Notes: generated from the letters alone by a model not told the origin. Positions 1 through 7,568 are shown, numbered from the stretch's first letter. The stretch is DNA of 9,212 bases from an uncultured Clostridia bacterium (GCA_949118805.1 CASAUJ010000047.1:1-9212), one strand, 5' to 3'. Program-made: numbers and translations.

Positions 1-1406
1 AAGCACTTGGTAATGCAGGAGTTTCAGGATTTATAGGAAAAGCAGAGATGAATAGCATTGTTAAGAATAATATAGCATTAGGAAATCAAATGAAACAATA
101 CAAATTTGATGGAAGAACTGCAAATGACCAGTTTGAAGGTTTTGAAGGAAATTACGAATACGAAGAAAACACAGGAATATCTACTTTAACAAGAGAAGGG
201 ATTGACTTTACAGGAAAAATAAGTGTAGCTACAAAACAAAATGTTACCAATAGTGCATTTTATAGTGATACTTTAGGATTTGATACCGAAGTTTGGGATT
301 TAAGCTATGTAAGTGAAGAATGTATTCCAAAACTAAAAAATTGGGATCCAAATGAAAAAACACTGATCAATAAGATAGACACCTATCAAATACATTCAGC
401 AGATGAATTTATAAGCTTAATCAATGCCCATCCAGATGGCGTATTTGATATTCAAAATGACATAGACTTCTCTGGAAAAACGTATACAATAGGAAGTTCT
501 GTAGTGTCAGTATTCTATGGTGAAATCAGAGGAAATAACCATACAATAACAAACTTAACAAATGCAGCGTTATTTGGACAATTTAATGGAAAAGTAGATG
601 GTTTGAATATGGAAAACTACAGTTTTGGGGCAAAATGGAAAAATGGATTTGTCGATATGAGTATGAGTAACACTTTCAGAAGTAAAGTAGCAGCTTTTGC
701 GCTAAAAGCATCTAATGCAACATTCACAAACATGAAATTTACGAATATGGTTGTGCTAGGAAATACGACAGTTGCTGTCATAGTGGCAGAAGATGAAAAT
801 TGTACTTATGAAAATATTGATATAAAACAAGCATATTTAAATGGTGGAAGTGCAAGAGGAAACCAAACTGCAGCTATGGTTGCTATTAAAGCAGGAGGAA
901 CCATTAAAAATTGCTATGCACAAGGTGAATTATATGGAGGAGGACTACAAAATGGTGGAGTAGTATCCTTAACCAAAGGAGATGTTACCATTGAAAATGT
1001 AATAGCCAATATGCATGTAAGTTGTGCTTCAACTAACAATGCAGCAACTTGGGGTGGATTTGTTGCCAAAGTAGGAGATGGAAATTTAACCGTTAAAAAT
1101 TCAGCTATGATTCATAAACTAGAACAAAATGGCAATCCAATTAACAAGTTTATAGCAACTATAACAGAAGGAGCAAGTGTAACTTTTGAGAATTGCTATG
1201 AAAATATAGAAGCAAATGGAATAGCAAGTGACACAATAGAAGGTATTAAAACAGTTGCAAATGCAGAATTGTTAACCAAAGAATTTTATATCCATACATT
1301 ACAATTCAATGAAGACATTTGGAATTTAGATGAAATAATAGAAGAAGAAATCAGAAGTGTGGATAATCAAGTTGTAAAATTTATTACTTTTGGATTAAAA
1401 AATTAA
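1..1406 (+). CDS. GLUG/M26-type large surface protein, C-terminal part (5' end outside window)
   Basis: The frame is open to the left edge (first full codon at position 3, reading ALGNAGVSGFIGKAE before the Met at 48). The Met at 48 is therefore probably internal and the gene starts outside the window. Residues below count from that Met. Residues 1-100 look like the end of one GLUG-type module. Residues 115-400 form a second module: a leading segment like those of M26/Zmp zinc proteases (YGEIRGNNHTITNL, 158-170), then beta-strand turns such as GTIKNCYAQGEL (284-295) and GDVTIENVIANM (311-322). Both modules close with a related motif, FYSDTLGFDTEVWDL (71-85) and FYIHTLQFNEDIWNL (413-427). These repeats usually build beta-solenoid stalks of exported adhesins or IgA-protease-like proteins. 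No HExxH protease site, LPXTG signal or terminal membrane segment is seen; the protein simply ends FITFGLKN. Export and the presence of a protease domain are inference. It could equally be a non-enzymatic adhesin. Confidence 0.75.
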   Translation, partial: ALGNAGVSGFIGKAEMNSIVKNNIALGNQMKQYKFDGRTANDQFEGFEGNYEYEENTGISTLTREGIDFTGKISVATKQNVTNSAFYSDTLGFDTEVWDLSYVSEECIPKLKNWDPNEKTLINKIDTYQIHSADEFISLINAHPDGVFDIQNDIDFSGKTYTIGSSVVSVFYGEIRGNNHTITNLTNAALFGQFNGKVDGLNMENYSFGAKWKNGFVDMSMSNTFRSKVAAFALKASNATFTNMKFTNMVVLGNTTVAVIVAEDENCTYENIDIKQAYLNGGSARGNQTAAMVAIKAGGTIKNCYAQGELYGGGLQNGGVVSLTKGDVTIENVIANMHVSCASTNNAATWGGFVAKVGDGNLTVKNSAMIHKLEQNGNPINKFIATITEGASVTFENCYENIEANGIASDTIEGIKTVANAELLTKEFYIHTLQFNEDIWNLDEIIEEEIRSVDNQVVKFITFGLKN

Positions 1407-1426
1407 TCAGATAGTATAACATTTGT

Positions 1427-1459
1427 AAAAGAGATTTTGAAATTTCAAAGTCTCTTTTT
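1427..1459 (+). terminator. Rho-independent terminator after the GLUG protein gene
   Basis: Arms 1428-1442 and 1443-1457 are complementary over 15 bp with one G-T wobble. In practice a small loop forms at the centre (GAAATTTC). The right arm ends in a run of five T. It lies about 20 bases after the stop codon at 1406 and separates this gene from the next transcription unit. Confidence 0.8.
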
Positions 1460-1531
1460 GAATGAGATAAAGAATAAAATTTGATAAAGCATTTACATTT
1501 TAAGAAAACAGATCTTTTTTATAAAATACTC

Positions 1532-1560
1532 TTTACAATTTTTTAGAACTAATATAAAAT
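1532..1560 (+). promoter_or_regulatory. Probable sigma-A promoter of the Lon-like protease gene
   Basis: TTTACA (1532-1537) and TAAAAT (1555-1560) are separated by 17 bases and lie about 55 bases before the start codon, after the upstream terminator. Each box has one mismatch to consensus. In DNA this A+T-rich a chance match is possible, but the position is right. Confidence 0.5.
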
Positions 1561-1613
1561 AATTTCAAATGGGATATACTAAGGAAAATAATACAAAATA
1601 GAAATAGGAAGGA

Positions 1614-4007
1614 ATGAAATTACAAATGAAAAATAAAAACGAATTAAATTATCAAGATTTAAAAATGACTTGCCATACAAATGTATTTAAATTTGAAACA
1701 ACAGAGGAGTTAGAACCAATTCAATCTGGAATTGGGCAAGATAGAGGAATAAAAGCATTAGAATTTGGATTACAAGTAGATGTAAAAGGCTATAATTTGT
1801 ATTTAGAGGGACCAAGTGGAGTAGGAAAAACAATGTATACTAAAAATTATTTAGAAAAAATTGCGCCTAAAAAAAAGACTCCTTCTGATTGGTGTTACAT
1901 TTACAATTTTGAAAATCCAAATGAGCCAATTGCAGTTGAATTATCAGCAGGACAAGGAAAAGAATTCAAAGATGCAATGCAAGGATTTATTAAAGAAATA
2001 CAAAAAGATATTAAGAAAACATTTAATAATGATGATTTTGAAAAAGAAAAAGCATTGATTAAGCAAGAATTTGAAGTAAAACGTTCTGCTTTATTAGAAA
2101 AATTGAATCAAGATGCTTCAAAATATAATTTTCAAGTAAAAGCTGCACAAAATGGAATTTATATGATGCCAGTTGTAGATGGAAAAGCAATCGAAGAAGA
2201 GGAATTTGAAAAATTAGATGAGACAGTAAAACAAGTATATGAACAAAATTCTACTTTTGTACAAGAACAGATTATGGAAGCAATTGGACAAATAAAGGAA
2301 ATTGAACGCCAATCCGATAAGAAAATTTCAGAGTGGCAATCTAATGTTGCATTACTTACCGTTAATGTACACATTAATTATTTAAAATCAAAGTATAAAA
2401 GAAATAAAAAGATTAATAAATTTTTAATAGATATCAAACAAGATATTCTAAAAAATATTTCTTATTTTTTAGAGGAAGATACCAATAAGCAACAACCTCA
2501 GCAAGGACCTAATATGAAGAAGCCAGATCCATGCTTGAATTATCGTGTCAATCTATTTATAGATAATTCTAATCGAGAAGGGGCACCAGTAATAATGGAT
2601 TCGAATTATTCTTATCATAATATTTTTGGAGCATTAGAATATGAGAATTATTATGGGGCCTTAAAAACAGATCATACTATGTTAAAACCCGGACTTATGC
2701 AACGTGCCAATGGGGGATATATTATTTTTCAAGCCAAGGATTTGCTAGCAAATGGAATTTGTTATGAAGCATTAAAAAAGGCATTAAGAGTGAAAGAATT
2801 AAGTATTGATAACGTTTCTGAACAACGTTCTTCTATGGCATTAATATCTTTAAAACCAGAGCCAATTCCTTTGGATTTAAAGGTGATTTTAATTGGAAGT
2901 GCTAGTATTTATCAAACACTTTTAGCGATGGATTCTGATTTTAAAAAGTTATTTAAAATAAAAGTAGAATTTGAAGATGATGCAATCATTAACCCAGAAA
3001 ACTTACAAAAATTAGCACAAATTGTACATGGATTTTGTGCCCATGAAGAATTGCCTCATTTAGATAAATCAGGTGTGGCTCGTTTAGTAGAATATGCTTC
3101 TAGATTAGCAGGAAGTCATTCTAAAGTTTCTACTCGTTTTGATAATTTAACACAAGTCGTGGGAGAAGCTGCTACTTGGGCAAAAATAGCTAGATCTAAA
3201 GTAGTAACTGCAAAATTTATTGATAAAGCTTTAGAAGAGCGAATGGAGAGAGTAAAAAAATATGATAGTAAGTATATTGAAATGATTAAAGAAAATGCAT
3301 TGCTAATTAATACTTCTGGGTTTGAAGTGGGAGAATTAAATGGACTAACGGTTATGACAATCGGAGATTATACTTTTGGAAAACCAGCTAAAATCACAGT
3401 AAATACGTATACTGGAAAAAATGGAATTATTAATATTGAAAGAGAAGTTGAAATTTCAGGACCTTCTCATTCAAAAGGTGTTTTAATTTTAACTGGTTAT
3501 TTGGGAGAAATGTTTGCACAAGATATTCCATTATGCTTAACAGCAAGTATTTGTTTTGAGCAGTTGTATAATGGAGTCGATGGAGATAGTGCATCTAGTA
3601 CAGAGTTATATGGATTACTTTCTAGTTTATCAGGAATTCCCATTAACCAATCCATAGCAGTAACTGGATCCGTTAATCAGAAAGGAAAAATTCAGCCAAT
3701 TGGAGGCGTTAATGAGAAAATTGAGGGATTTTTCCAAATCTGTAAAATGAGAGGATTAGATGGTTCTCATGGAGTCATGATTCCAGTGCAAAATGTAGAT
3801 AATTTACAACTATCAGAAGAAATAATTGAAGCGGTAAAAAATAAACAATTTCACATTTATTCTGTTTCTACGATTGAAGAAGGAATTGAAGTATTAACAG
3901 GAGTTCCCGCTGGGAAGAAAGACAAAAATGGACATTTTCCAGCTGGAACCATAAATGATCTTGTTTATAAAAAACTAAAAAAATATGCAGAAATTAGTAG
4001 TGATTAA
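1614..4007 (+). CDS. Lon-related ATP-dependent serine protease (AAA_32/Lon_C type)
   Basis: A cytoplasmic AAA+ protease that uses ATP to unfold and cut proteins with a Ser-Lys dyad. The Walker A motif is GPSGVGKT (66-73). A long charged helical insertion (about 120-300) follows, as in the Lon-related family that lacks the classical Lon N-domain. The second half of the ATPase module (about 305-550) holds the GGYIIFQAKDLL strand (367-378), where family members often carry an acidic Walker B residue; here it is Q. The C-terminal Lon protease domain (about 560-765) has GDSASSTE with catalytic Ser659 and GGVNEKIEGF with catalytic Lys702, so peptidase activity should be intact. The length of 797 residues is full for the family. 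AGGAAGG (1606-1612) is only one base from the ATG at 1614; the in-frame ATG at 1626 (Met5) is 13 bases from it, so the true start may be Met5. It is a single-gene unit with its own promoter. The substrate is unknown. Confidence 0.93.
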   Translation: MKLQMKNKNELNYQDLKMTCHTNVFKFETTEELEPIQSGIGQDRGIKALEFGLQVDVKGYNLYLEGPSGVGKTMYTKNYLEKIAPKKKTPSDWCYIYNFENPNEPIAVELSAGQGKEFKDAMQGFIKEIQKDIKKTFNNDDFEKEKALIKQEFEVKRSALLEKLNQDASKYNFQVKAAQNGIYMMPVVDGKAIEEEEFEKLDETVKQVYEQNSTFVQEQIMEAIGQIKEIERQSDKKISEWQSNVALLTVNVHINYLKSKYKRNKKINKFLIDIKQDILKNISYFLEEDTNKQQPQQGPNMKKPDPCLNYRVNLFIDNSNREGAPVIMDSNYSYHNIFGALEYENYYGALKTDHTMLKPGLMQRANGGYIIFQAKDLLANGICYEALKKALRVKELSIDNVSEQRSSMALISLKPEPIPLDLKVILIGSASIYQTLLAMDSDFKKLFKIKVEFEDDAIINPENLQKLAQIVHGFCAHEELPHLDKSGVARLVEYASRLAGSHSKVSTRFDNLTQVVGEAATWAKIARSKVVTAKFIDKALEERMERVKKYDSKYIEMIKENALLINTSGFEVGELNGLTVMTIGDYTFGKPAKITVNTYTGKNGIINIEREVEISGPSHSKGVLILTGYLGEMFAQDIPLCLTASICFEQLYNGVDGDSASSTELYGLLSSLSGIPINQSIAVTGSVNQKGKIQPIGGVNEKIEGFFQICKMRGLDGSHGVMIPVQNVDNLQLSEEIIEAVKNKQFHIYSVSTIEEGIEVLTGVPAGKKDKNGHFPAGTINDLVYKKLKKYAEISSD

Positions 4008-4070
4008 AGAAGGGACGCTCCTTAAAATCCTCATTTTGAGGATTTTAAGGAGCGTCCCTTCTTTAATCAC
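4000..4070. repeat. 34-bp perfect palindrome overlapping the end of the protease gene
   Basis: Left arm 4000-4033 and right arm 4037-4070 are perfect reverse complements with a TTT loop (4034-4036). The left arm covers the last codons and the TAA stop (4005-4007) of the protease gene. The core, GGGACGCTCC paired with GGAGCGTCCC, is far more G+C-rich than its surroundings. No T-run follows the right arm (next bases CATAAAAACT), so it is not a standard intrinsic terminator, although such a hairpin would still affect transcript ends and stability. The form fits a dispersed REP- or MITE-like palindromic element. Mobility is inference. Confidence 0.85.
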
Positions 4071-4109
4071 CATAAAAACTGAACTTATCGTCAAAAAGCG
4101 GAAAAAGTA

Positions 4110-4138
4110 TTGCAAAAAAAAGGAATAGACTATATAAT
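4110..4138 (+). promoter_or_regulatory. Promoter of the TetR-acyl-CoA ligase operon
   Basis: TTGCAA (4110-4115) and a perfect TATAAT (4133-4138) are 17 bases apart, placing the transcript start near 4145, about 30 bases before the ATG at 4176. The TTG of the -35 box is also the first possible start codon of the open frame; a codon inside the -35 box cannot be translated from this promoter. No clear TetR-type operator palindrome is visible around it. Confidence 0.7.
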
Positions 4139-4156
4139 AAAACCAATGATAAACTT

Positions 4157-4165
4157 AGGGAAGGA
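4157..4165 (+). promoter_or_regulatory. Ribosome binding site that sets the TetR gene start
   Basis: AGGGAAGGA lies 10 bases before the ATG at 4176. It supports this ATG over the upstream in-frame TTG (4110) and ATG (4146), neither of which gives residues typical of a TetR N-terminus. Confidence 0.65.
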
Positions 4166-4175
4166 TGTTAAAAAT

Positions 4176-4745
4176 ATGAATAAAACCAAAAGAAAAATAT
4201 TTGAAACATCAATGAAATTATTTGCAGAAAAGGGATATGATGCTACTAGCATTGAAGAAATAACAGCAACAGTTGGGGTAGCAAAGGGAACTTTATATTA
4301 TCACTTTTCTAGTAAAGAGGAAATCTTTAATTTTTTAGTAGAAGAAGGAATTAAACTTTTGCAAAATAGTGTAGATATCAAAACGGCTAAATTTTCTAAT
4401 TATATTGACAAATTGAAAGCGATTGTATTAATTCAAATAAAAATAGTGGTAAAATATGAAAATTTAATTACTATTTTATTAAGTCAATTTTGGGGAAATG
4501 AAGCAAGACACCAAAAGTGTAGAAAACATATTTTAGAATATATTGAACAAATAGAAAATATAGTAAAACAAGGAATGGAAGCAGGACAAATCAAAAAAGG
4601 AAATCCACAAGCCATTAGTTCAGAAATATATGCTTTAATTTGTTCTAGTTTAGTGTATAAAACTAGAACAAAAGAGCCAATAGATACAATGAAAATATTC
4701 AAAGAATTTGAAAATACTGTAATAGAAGGGTTGATAGTAAAATGA
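4176..4745 (+). CDS. TetR/AcrR-family transcriptional regulator
   Basis: A 189-residue DNA-binding regulator that probably acts as a dimer. The N-terminus is a classic TetR helix-turn-helix: KRKIFETSMKLFAEKGYD (5-22), TSIEEITATVGVAKGTLYYH (24-43) and FSSKEEIF (44-51). The all-helical remainder (about 55-189) is the ligand-binding and dimerisation domain, which is too variable to name the ligand. The start at 4176 is chosen over the longer frame beginning TTG at 4110 because the promoter and ribosome site lie between them. The stop overlaps the start of the acyl-CoA ligase gene (ATGA), so the two are co-transcribed and probably translationally coupled. By analogy with FadR-type TetR proteins it may sense a fatty acid or acyl-CoA and control this operon; that is inference from context only. 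Confidence 0.92.
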   Translation: MNKTKRKIFETSMKLFAEKGYDATSIEEITATVGVAKGTLYYHFSSKEEIFNFLVEEGIKLLQNSVDIKTAKFSNYIDKLKAIVLIQIKIVVKYENLITILLSQFWGNEARHQKCRKHILEYIEQIENIVKQGMEAGQIKKGNPQAISSEIYALICSSLVYKTRTKEPIDTMKIFKEFENTVIEGLIVK

Positions 4746-6460
4746 GAGAGCCAATTCATAAAATGCCAAAATATGAAAATTTAAAAGAAATGCTTGAGAA
4801 ATCTGGCGAAATGTATGGAAATAGACCGGCTTATATTTTTAAAACAAAGGAAGAAGGAAAATTTAAAGAAATTACACATGCAGAATTTAGAGAAGATATT
4901 AATTGTCTAGGAACAGCTTTAATTGATATGGGATTAAAAAACAAAAGAATTGCTGTTATCTCAGAAAATCGATATGAATGGGGAATGGTTTATTTTGCAG
5001 TAGTGGCAGGTACTGGGGTTGTAGTACCATTGGATAAAGCGTTACCAAAGAATGAAATTGAGAATTTAATTTTACGTTCAGAAGTAGAAGCTATTTTCTA
5101 TTCTAGTAAATATGATGAAGTTATGAATGAAGTAAAAGAAAAGCAAAATTCAAATGTTAAGTTTTTTATTTCTATGGATTTAGAAAAAGAAACAAATGGA
5201 ATTTATTCGCAAGCAGAGTGGATAAAAAAAGGAAGAGAATTACTACAAAATGGGAAACGAGAATTTTTGGATGCAAAAATAAATGCTGAAGAAATGGGGA
5301 TTATGCTATTTACTTCAGGAACTACTGCAATGTCAAAGGCGGTTATGTTATCTCATAAAAATATTTGTGCCAATTTGTTTGATATTGCTTCTACTATTAA
5401 GGTGGATGAAAAGGATGTATTTTTATCTTTCTTGCCATTGCATCATACCTTTGAATGTACAACAGGATTTATTTATCCGATTTCAAAAGGATCTAGTATT
5501 GCTTTTTGTGAGGGAATTAGACATATTGCAGATAACATCAAGGAATATCGAATAACCGCTATGGTTTCTGTACCAATCTTGTTTGAAAACATGTATAAGA
5601 AAGTAATGAAAAATATTGAAAAAAAGGGAAAATTAGAAACCGTAAAAAAAGGAATCAAAATAAGTCAGTTCTTATTAAAAATAGGAATTGATATTCGAAG
5701 AAAGTTATTTCAAGAAATTCATAACAATTTAGGTGGAAGATTAAGGTTATTTGTAGCAGGAGGTGCGGCATTAGATCCAGAAGCAGAAAAAGGGTTTAAT
5801 GAGCTTGGAATTGCTATGTATCAAGGATATGGTTTAACAGAGAGTTCACCAGTTATTGCAGCAGAAGATGATAAATATAGAAGATTAGGATCAATCGGAA
5901 AGGCTTTTCCAAGTATAGAGGTAAAAATAGAGGAACCAAATGAAGAAGGAATAGGAGAACTACTAGCAAGAGGCCCATCTATTATGTTAGGATATTATGA
6001 TAATGAAGAAGCAACAAAAGAAACCATCAGCAAAGAGGGATGGTTACATACAGGAGATTTAGCTAGAATTGATAAAGAGGGGTACATTTTTATTTCTGGA
6101 AGAAAGAAATTTGTGATTGTTTTAAAAAATGGAAAGAATATTTATCCAGAAGAATTAGAAACTTTAATTAATAAAATAGAAGGAATTAAAGAAAGTTTTG
6201 TTTATGGAAGATTACAAGAGGATGGAGATTATAAAATATGTTGCAAAATTGTTTATGAAGAAGAAACAGCAGAAGAAATTTTTGGTACATTAGAGGAGGA
6301 AAAATTAAAAGAGGAGATTTGGAAAGAAGTAAAAAAGGTAAATAAAACCATACCAGCTTATAAATATATTAGAGAGATTTCAATCACAAAAGAAGATCTA
6401 ATTAAAACAACAACACAAAAAATAAAAAGATTTGAAGAAATTAAAACGGTGATAAGTTAG
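4742..6460 (+). CDS. AMP-forming long-chain acyl-CoA ligase (FadD-like)
   Basis: A 572-residue ANL-superfamily adenylating enzyme expected to activate a fatty acid with ATP to acyl-AMP and then form acyl-CoA. Motifs in order: the phosphate loop FTSGTTAMSKAVMLSH (190-205), with A-M-S-K-A in place of the common G-x-P-K-G; GYGLTESSP (362-370); WLHTGD (434-439); the hinge region GRKKFVIVLKNGKN (453-466) followed by IYPEELE; and near the C-terminus KTTTQKIKR (555-563), whose Lys560 matches the catalytic lysine of the mobile domain. The length is normal and all key motifs are present. Translation starts at the ATG inside ATGA overlapping the TetR stop, with GAAGGG (4725-4730) upstream inside the TetR gene. 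Long-chain fatty acid is the likely substrate class, but chain length cannot be read, and another carboxylic acid is possible. It may serve uptake of environmental fatty acids into lipids or other acyl-CoA use; no beta-oxidation genes are in the window. Confidence 0.9.
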   Translation: MREPIHKMPKYENLKEMLEKSGEMYGNRPAYIFKTKEEGKFKEITHAEFREDINCLGTALIDMGLKNKRIAVISENRYEWGMVYFAVVAGTGVVVPLDKALPKNEIENLILRSEVEAIFYSSKYDEVMNEVKEKQNSNVKFFISMDLEKETNGIYSQAEWIKKGRELLQNGKREFLDAKINAEEMGIMLFTSGTTAMSKAVMLSHKNICANLFDIASTIKVDEKDVFLSFLPLHHTFECTTGFIYPISKGSSIAFCEGIRHIADNIKEYRITAMVSVPILFENMYKKVMKNIEKKGKLETVKKGIKISQFLLKIGIDIRRKLFQEIHNNLGGRLRLFVAGGAALDPEAEKGFNELGIAMYQGYGLTESSPVIAAEDDKYRRLGSIGKAFPSIEVKIEEPNEEGIGELLARGPSIMLGYYDNEEATKETISKEGWLHTGDLARIDKEGYIFISGRKKFVIVLKNGKNIYPEELETLINKIEGIKESFVYGRLQEDGDYKICCKIVYEEETAEEIFGTLEEEKLKEEIWKEVKKVNKTIPAYKYIREISITKEDLIKTTTQKIKRFEEIKTVIS

Positions 6461-6467
6461 ATAAAAG

Positions 6468-6512
6468 AAAAAATTTATAATACGATGAATCGTGTTATAA
6501 ATTTTTATTTTA
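6468..6512 (+). terminator. Rho-independent terminator of the TetR-acyl-CoA ligase operon
   Basis: Arms 6469-6486 and 6489-6506 pair over 18 bp with one G-T wobble around a small TGAA-type loop. An A-run lies before and a T-rich tract after (TTTTTATTTTATT). It begins 8 bases after the stop codon. The symmetrical A and T runs would also allow termination on the other strand. Confidence 0.85.
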
Positions 6513-6538
6513 TTCTTACGGGCAGGGAGAAAATAGGT

Positions 6539-6545
6539 TGTCGAA
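6539..6545 (+). promoter_or_regulatory. Possible Spo0A box
   Basis: TGTCGAA matches the 0A-box consensus TGNCGAA exactly and lies in the intergenic region about 75 bases before the -35 box of the next gene. A single seven-base match can occur by chance, so this is only a candidate for sporulation or stationary-phase control. Confidence 0.25.
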
Positions 6546-6617
6546 ACAAAAAGAAATATGTAATATTTTTGTAATAATTGTGTAACAAAAAAATAAAATA
6601 AAAATATAAAAAAATAC

Positions 6618-6646
6618 TTGTAGTTTTTTCTTAGTTAATGTATAAT
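6618..6646 (+). promoter_or_regulatory. Sigma-A-type promoter of the 283-residue helical protein gene
   Basis: TTGTAG (6618-6623) and a perfect TATAAT (6641-6646) are 17 bases apart. The expected transcript start is near 6653, giving a leader of about 50 bases. That leader contains a short G+C-rich island, GCGAGCATGCG (6667-6677), and then the ribosome site. Confidence 0.75.
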
Positions 6647-6685
6647 GATAAAAGAAAAGATAAAAAGCGAGCATGCGTAAGATAA

Positions 6686-6693
6686 AAGGAGGT
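6686..6693 (+). promoter_or_regulatory. Strong ribosome binding site
   Basis: AAGGAGGT, a full match to the Shine-Dalgarno consensus, lies 8 bases before the ATG at 6702. It fixes this start and suggests high translation. Confidence 0.85.
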
Positions 6694-6701
6694 ACATTAC
6701 A

Positions 6702-7553
6702 ATGTCAAGATCAGGCATAGTAAATGTGAGAATGGTTATCACAGAAGAAAAAATATTATCCAATATAGATAAAATACAAAAACTAATTAATCCTAAAAGT
6801 AAGAAGCAAATTGTTCAATTAGAAGATGATTCTTATTTTAAAGATTTAATTGAATCAATTAAAACTTATTTAATAGAATATCCAAAAAAGAAAAATTTTC
6901 CATCAAGTGTTTATAAAGCTGCTTATGGATTAGTAGAATTTGCTACCAATCAATTTGAAGAAAATACAAAAAGAATTGAAGAATTAATCCGTCAAAGAGA
7001 ACAAAATATAGCACAAGCAGGACAATTAAAGGATTTATTAGAAGTAACACAAGTAGAAGATAGACAAAAAGATTGGAAAGAAAAAGTGAAAAAAGCAGAA
7101 GGTATTTTTTCGGAGGATATTATTGATACATTATTAATTGTAGGAAAGGCAAAAGGAACAGAAGAAGATTATCAAGATGCTATAAAGTTATTAAATGCTA
7201 GAATTAATAATTTAGAAACCAATTTACATATTGAAATTGATATGGAAAGAATTGAGGATAGATCAAAAGCTTTAAGTTATATTGGAATAGAAATAGCAGA
7301 TGCATTAAAATCAATTCCAACTCTAATTGAAGAGCTAGAAATAAATGTAATAGAAGAGACATCAGTAGTAGGAGTTATACCAGAAGAGAAACAAGAAGTA
7401 CAATATACAGAAGAAACAACATTTGAAGCAAAGCCAAGTTTATGGGAAAGAATTAAAAATAGCAAATTTATAAAAGCAGTAAAAGCTATTACAAAAATAA
7501 GAATAGTATTAGATTATTCAGATGCTCTTCCAGAAGGTAGAGGAGAAAAATAA
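6702..7553 (+). CDS. Uncharacterised helical protein, 283 residues; its 3' half is duplicated downstream
   Basis: I do not recognise this family. The protein is rich in Lys, Glu and Ile and looks mostly helical and cytoplasmic, with no signal peptide or membrane segment. Coiled-coil-like stretches run at about 84-115 (QFEENTKRIEELIRQREQNI) and 155-215 (helices rich in Glu, Leu and Ile). A loosely structured acidic linker follows (about 216-244) and then a basic amphipathic tail (SLWERIKNSKFIKAVKAI, 246-263) that could contact membrane, nucleic acid or a partner. It has its own strong promoter and a consensus ribosome site, so it is probably well expressed as a single gene. Codons 137-283 (from 7110) and the bases after the stop recur almost identically at 8755-9212. 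The gene itself is intact and reads smoothly across the repeat boundary (KAEGIFSEDIID). The function is unknown. Confidence 0.8.
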   Translation: MSRSGIVNVRMVITEEKILSNIDKIQKLINPKSKKQIVQLEDDSYFKDLIESIKTYLIEYPKKKNFPSSVYKAAYGLVEFATNQFEENTKRIEELIRQREQNIAQAGQLKDLLEVTQVEDRQKDWKEKVKKAEGIFSEDIIDTLLIVGKAKGTEEDYQDAIKLLNARINNLETNLHIEIDMERIEDRSKALSYIGIEIADALKSIPTLIEELEINVIEETSVVGVIPEEKQEVQYTEETTFEAKPSLWERIKNSKFIKAVKAITKIRIVLDYSDALPEGRGEK

Positions 7554-7567
7554 TTAAAAAATGAATT
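7110..7567 (+). repeat. Long direct repeat, copy 1 (within the intact gene)
   Basis: This segment matches 8755-9212 at a constant offset of 1645 with no gaps. I found two differences by reading: A7154 versus G8799 (synonymous Lys codon) and G7563 versus A9208 (after the stop codon). The left edge is sharp: T at 7109 versus G at 8754, with no similarity before it. The right edge is not determined because copy 2 runs off the window. Near-identity, including the non-coding end, implies a recent duplication. Confidence 0.97.
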
Positions 7568-7568
7568 A

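Noticed and set aside
2159..2374. Minus-strand open frame inside the protease gene
   Set aside because: Antisense shadow of a well-supported coding frame, with no start signals. The same holds for 4484-4759, 5473-5658, 7277-7465 and 8922-9110 on the minus strand and for 1861-2058 and 5283-5555 on the plus strand.
6569..6592. Imperfect inverted repeat TTTTTGT...ACAAAAA upstream of the helical protein gene
   Set aside because: Only seven simple A/T-rich base pairs match and the centre is not symmetrical; not a convincing operator or terminator.
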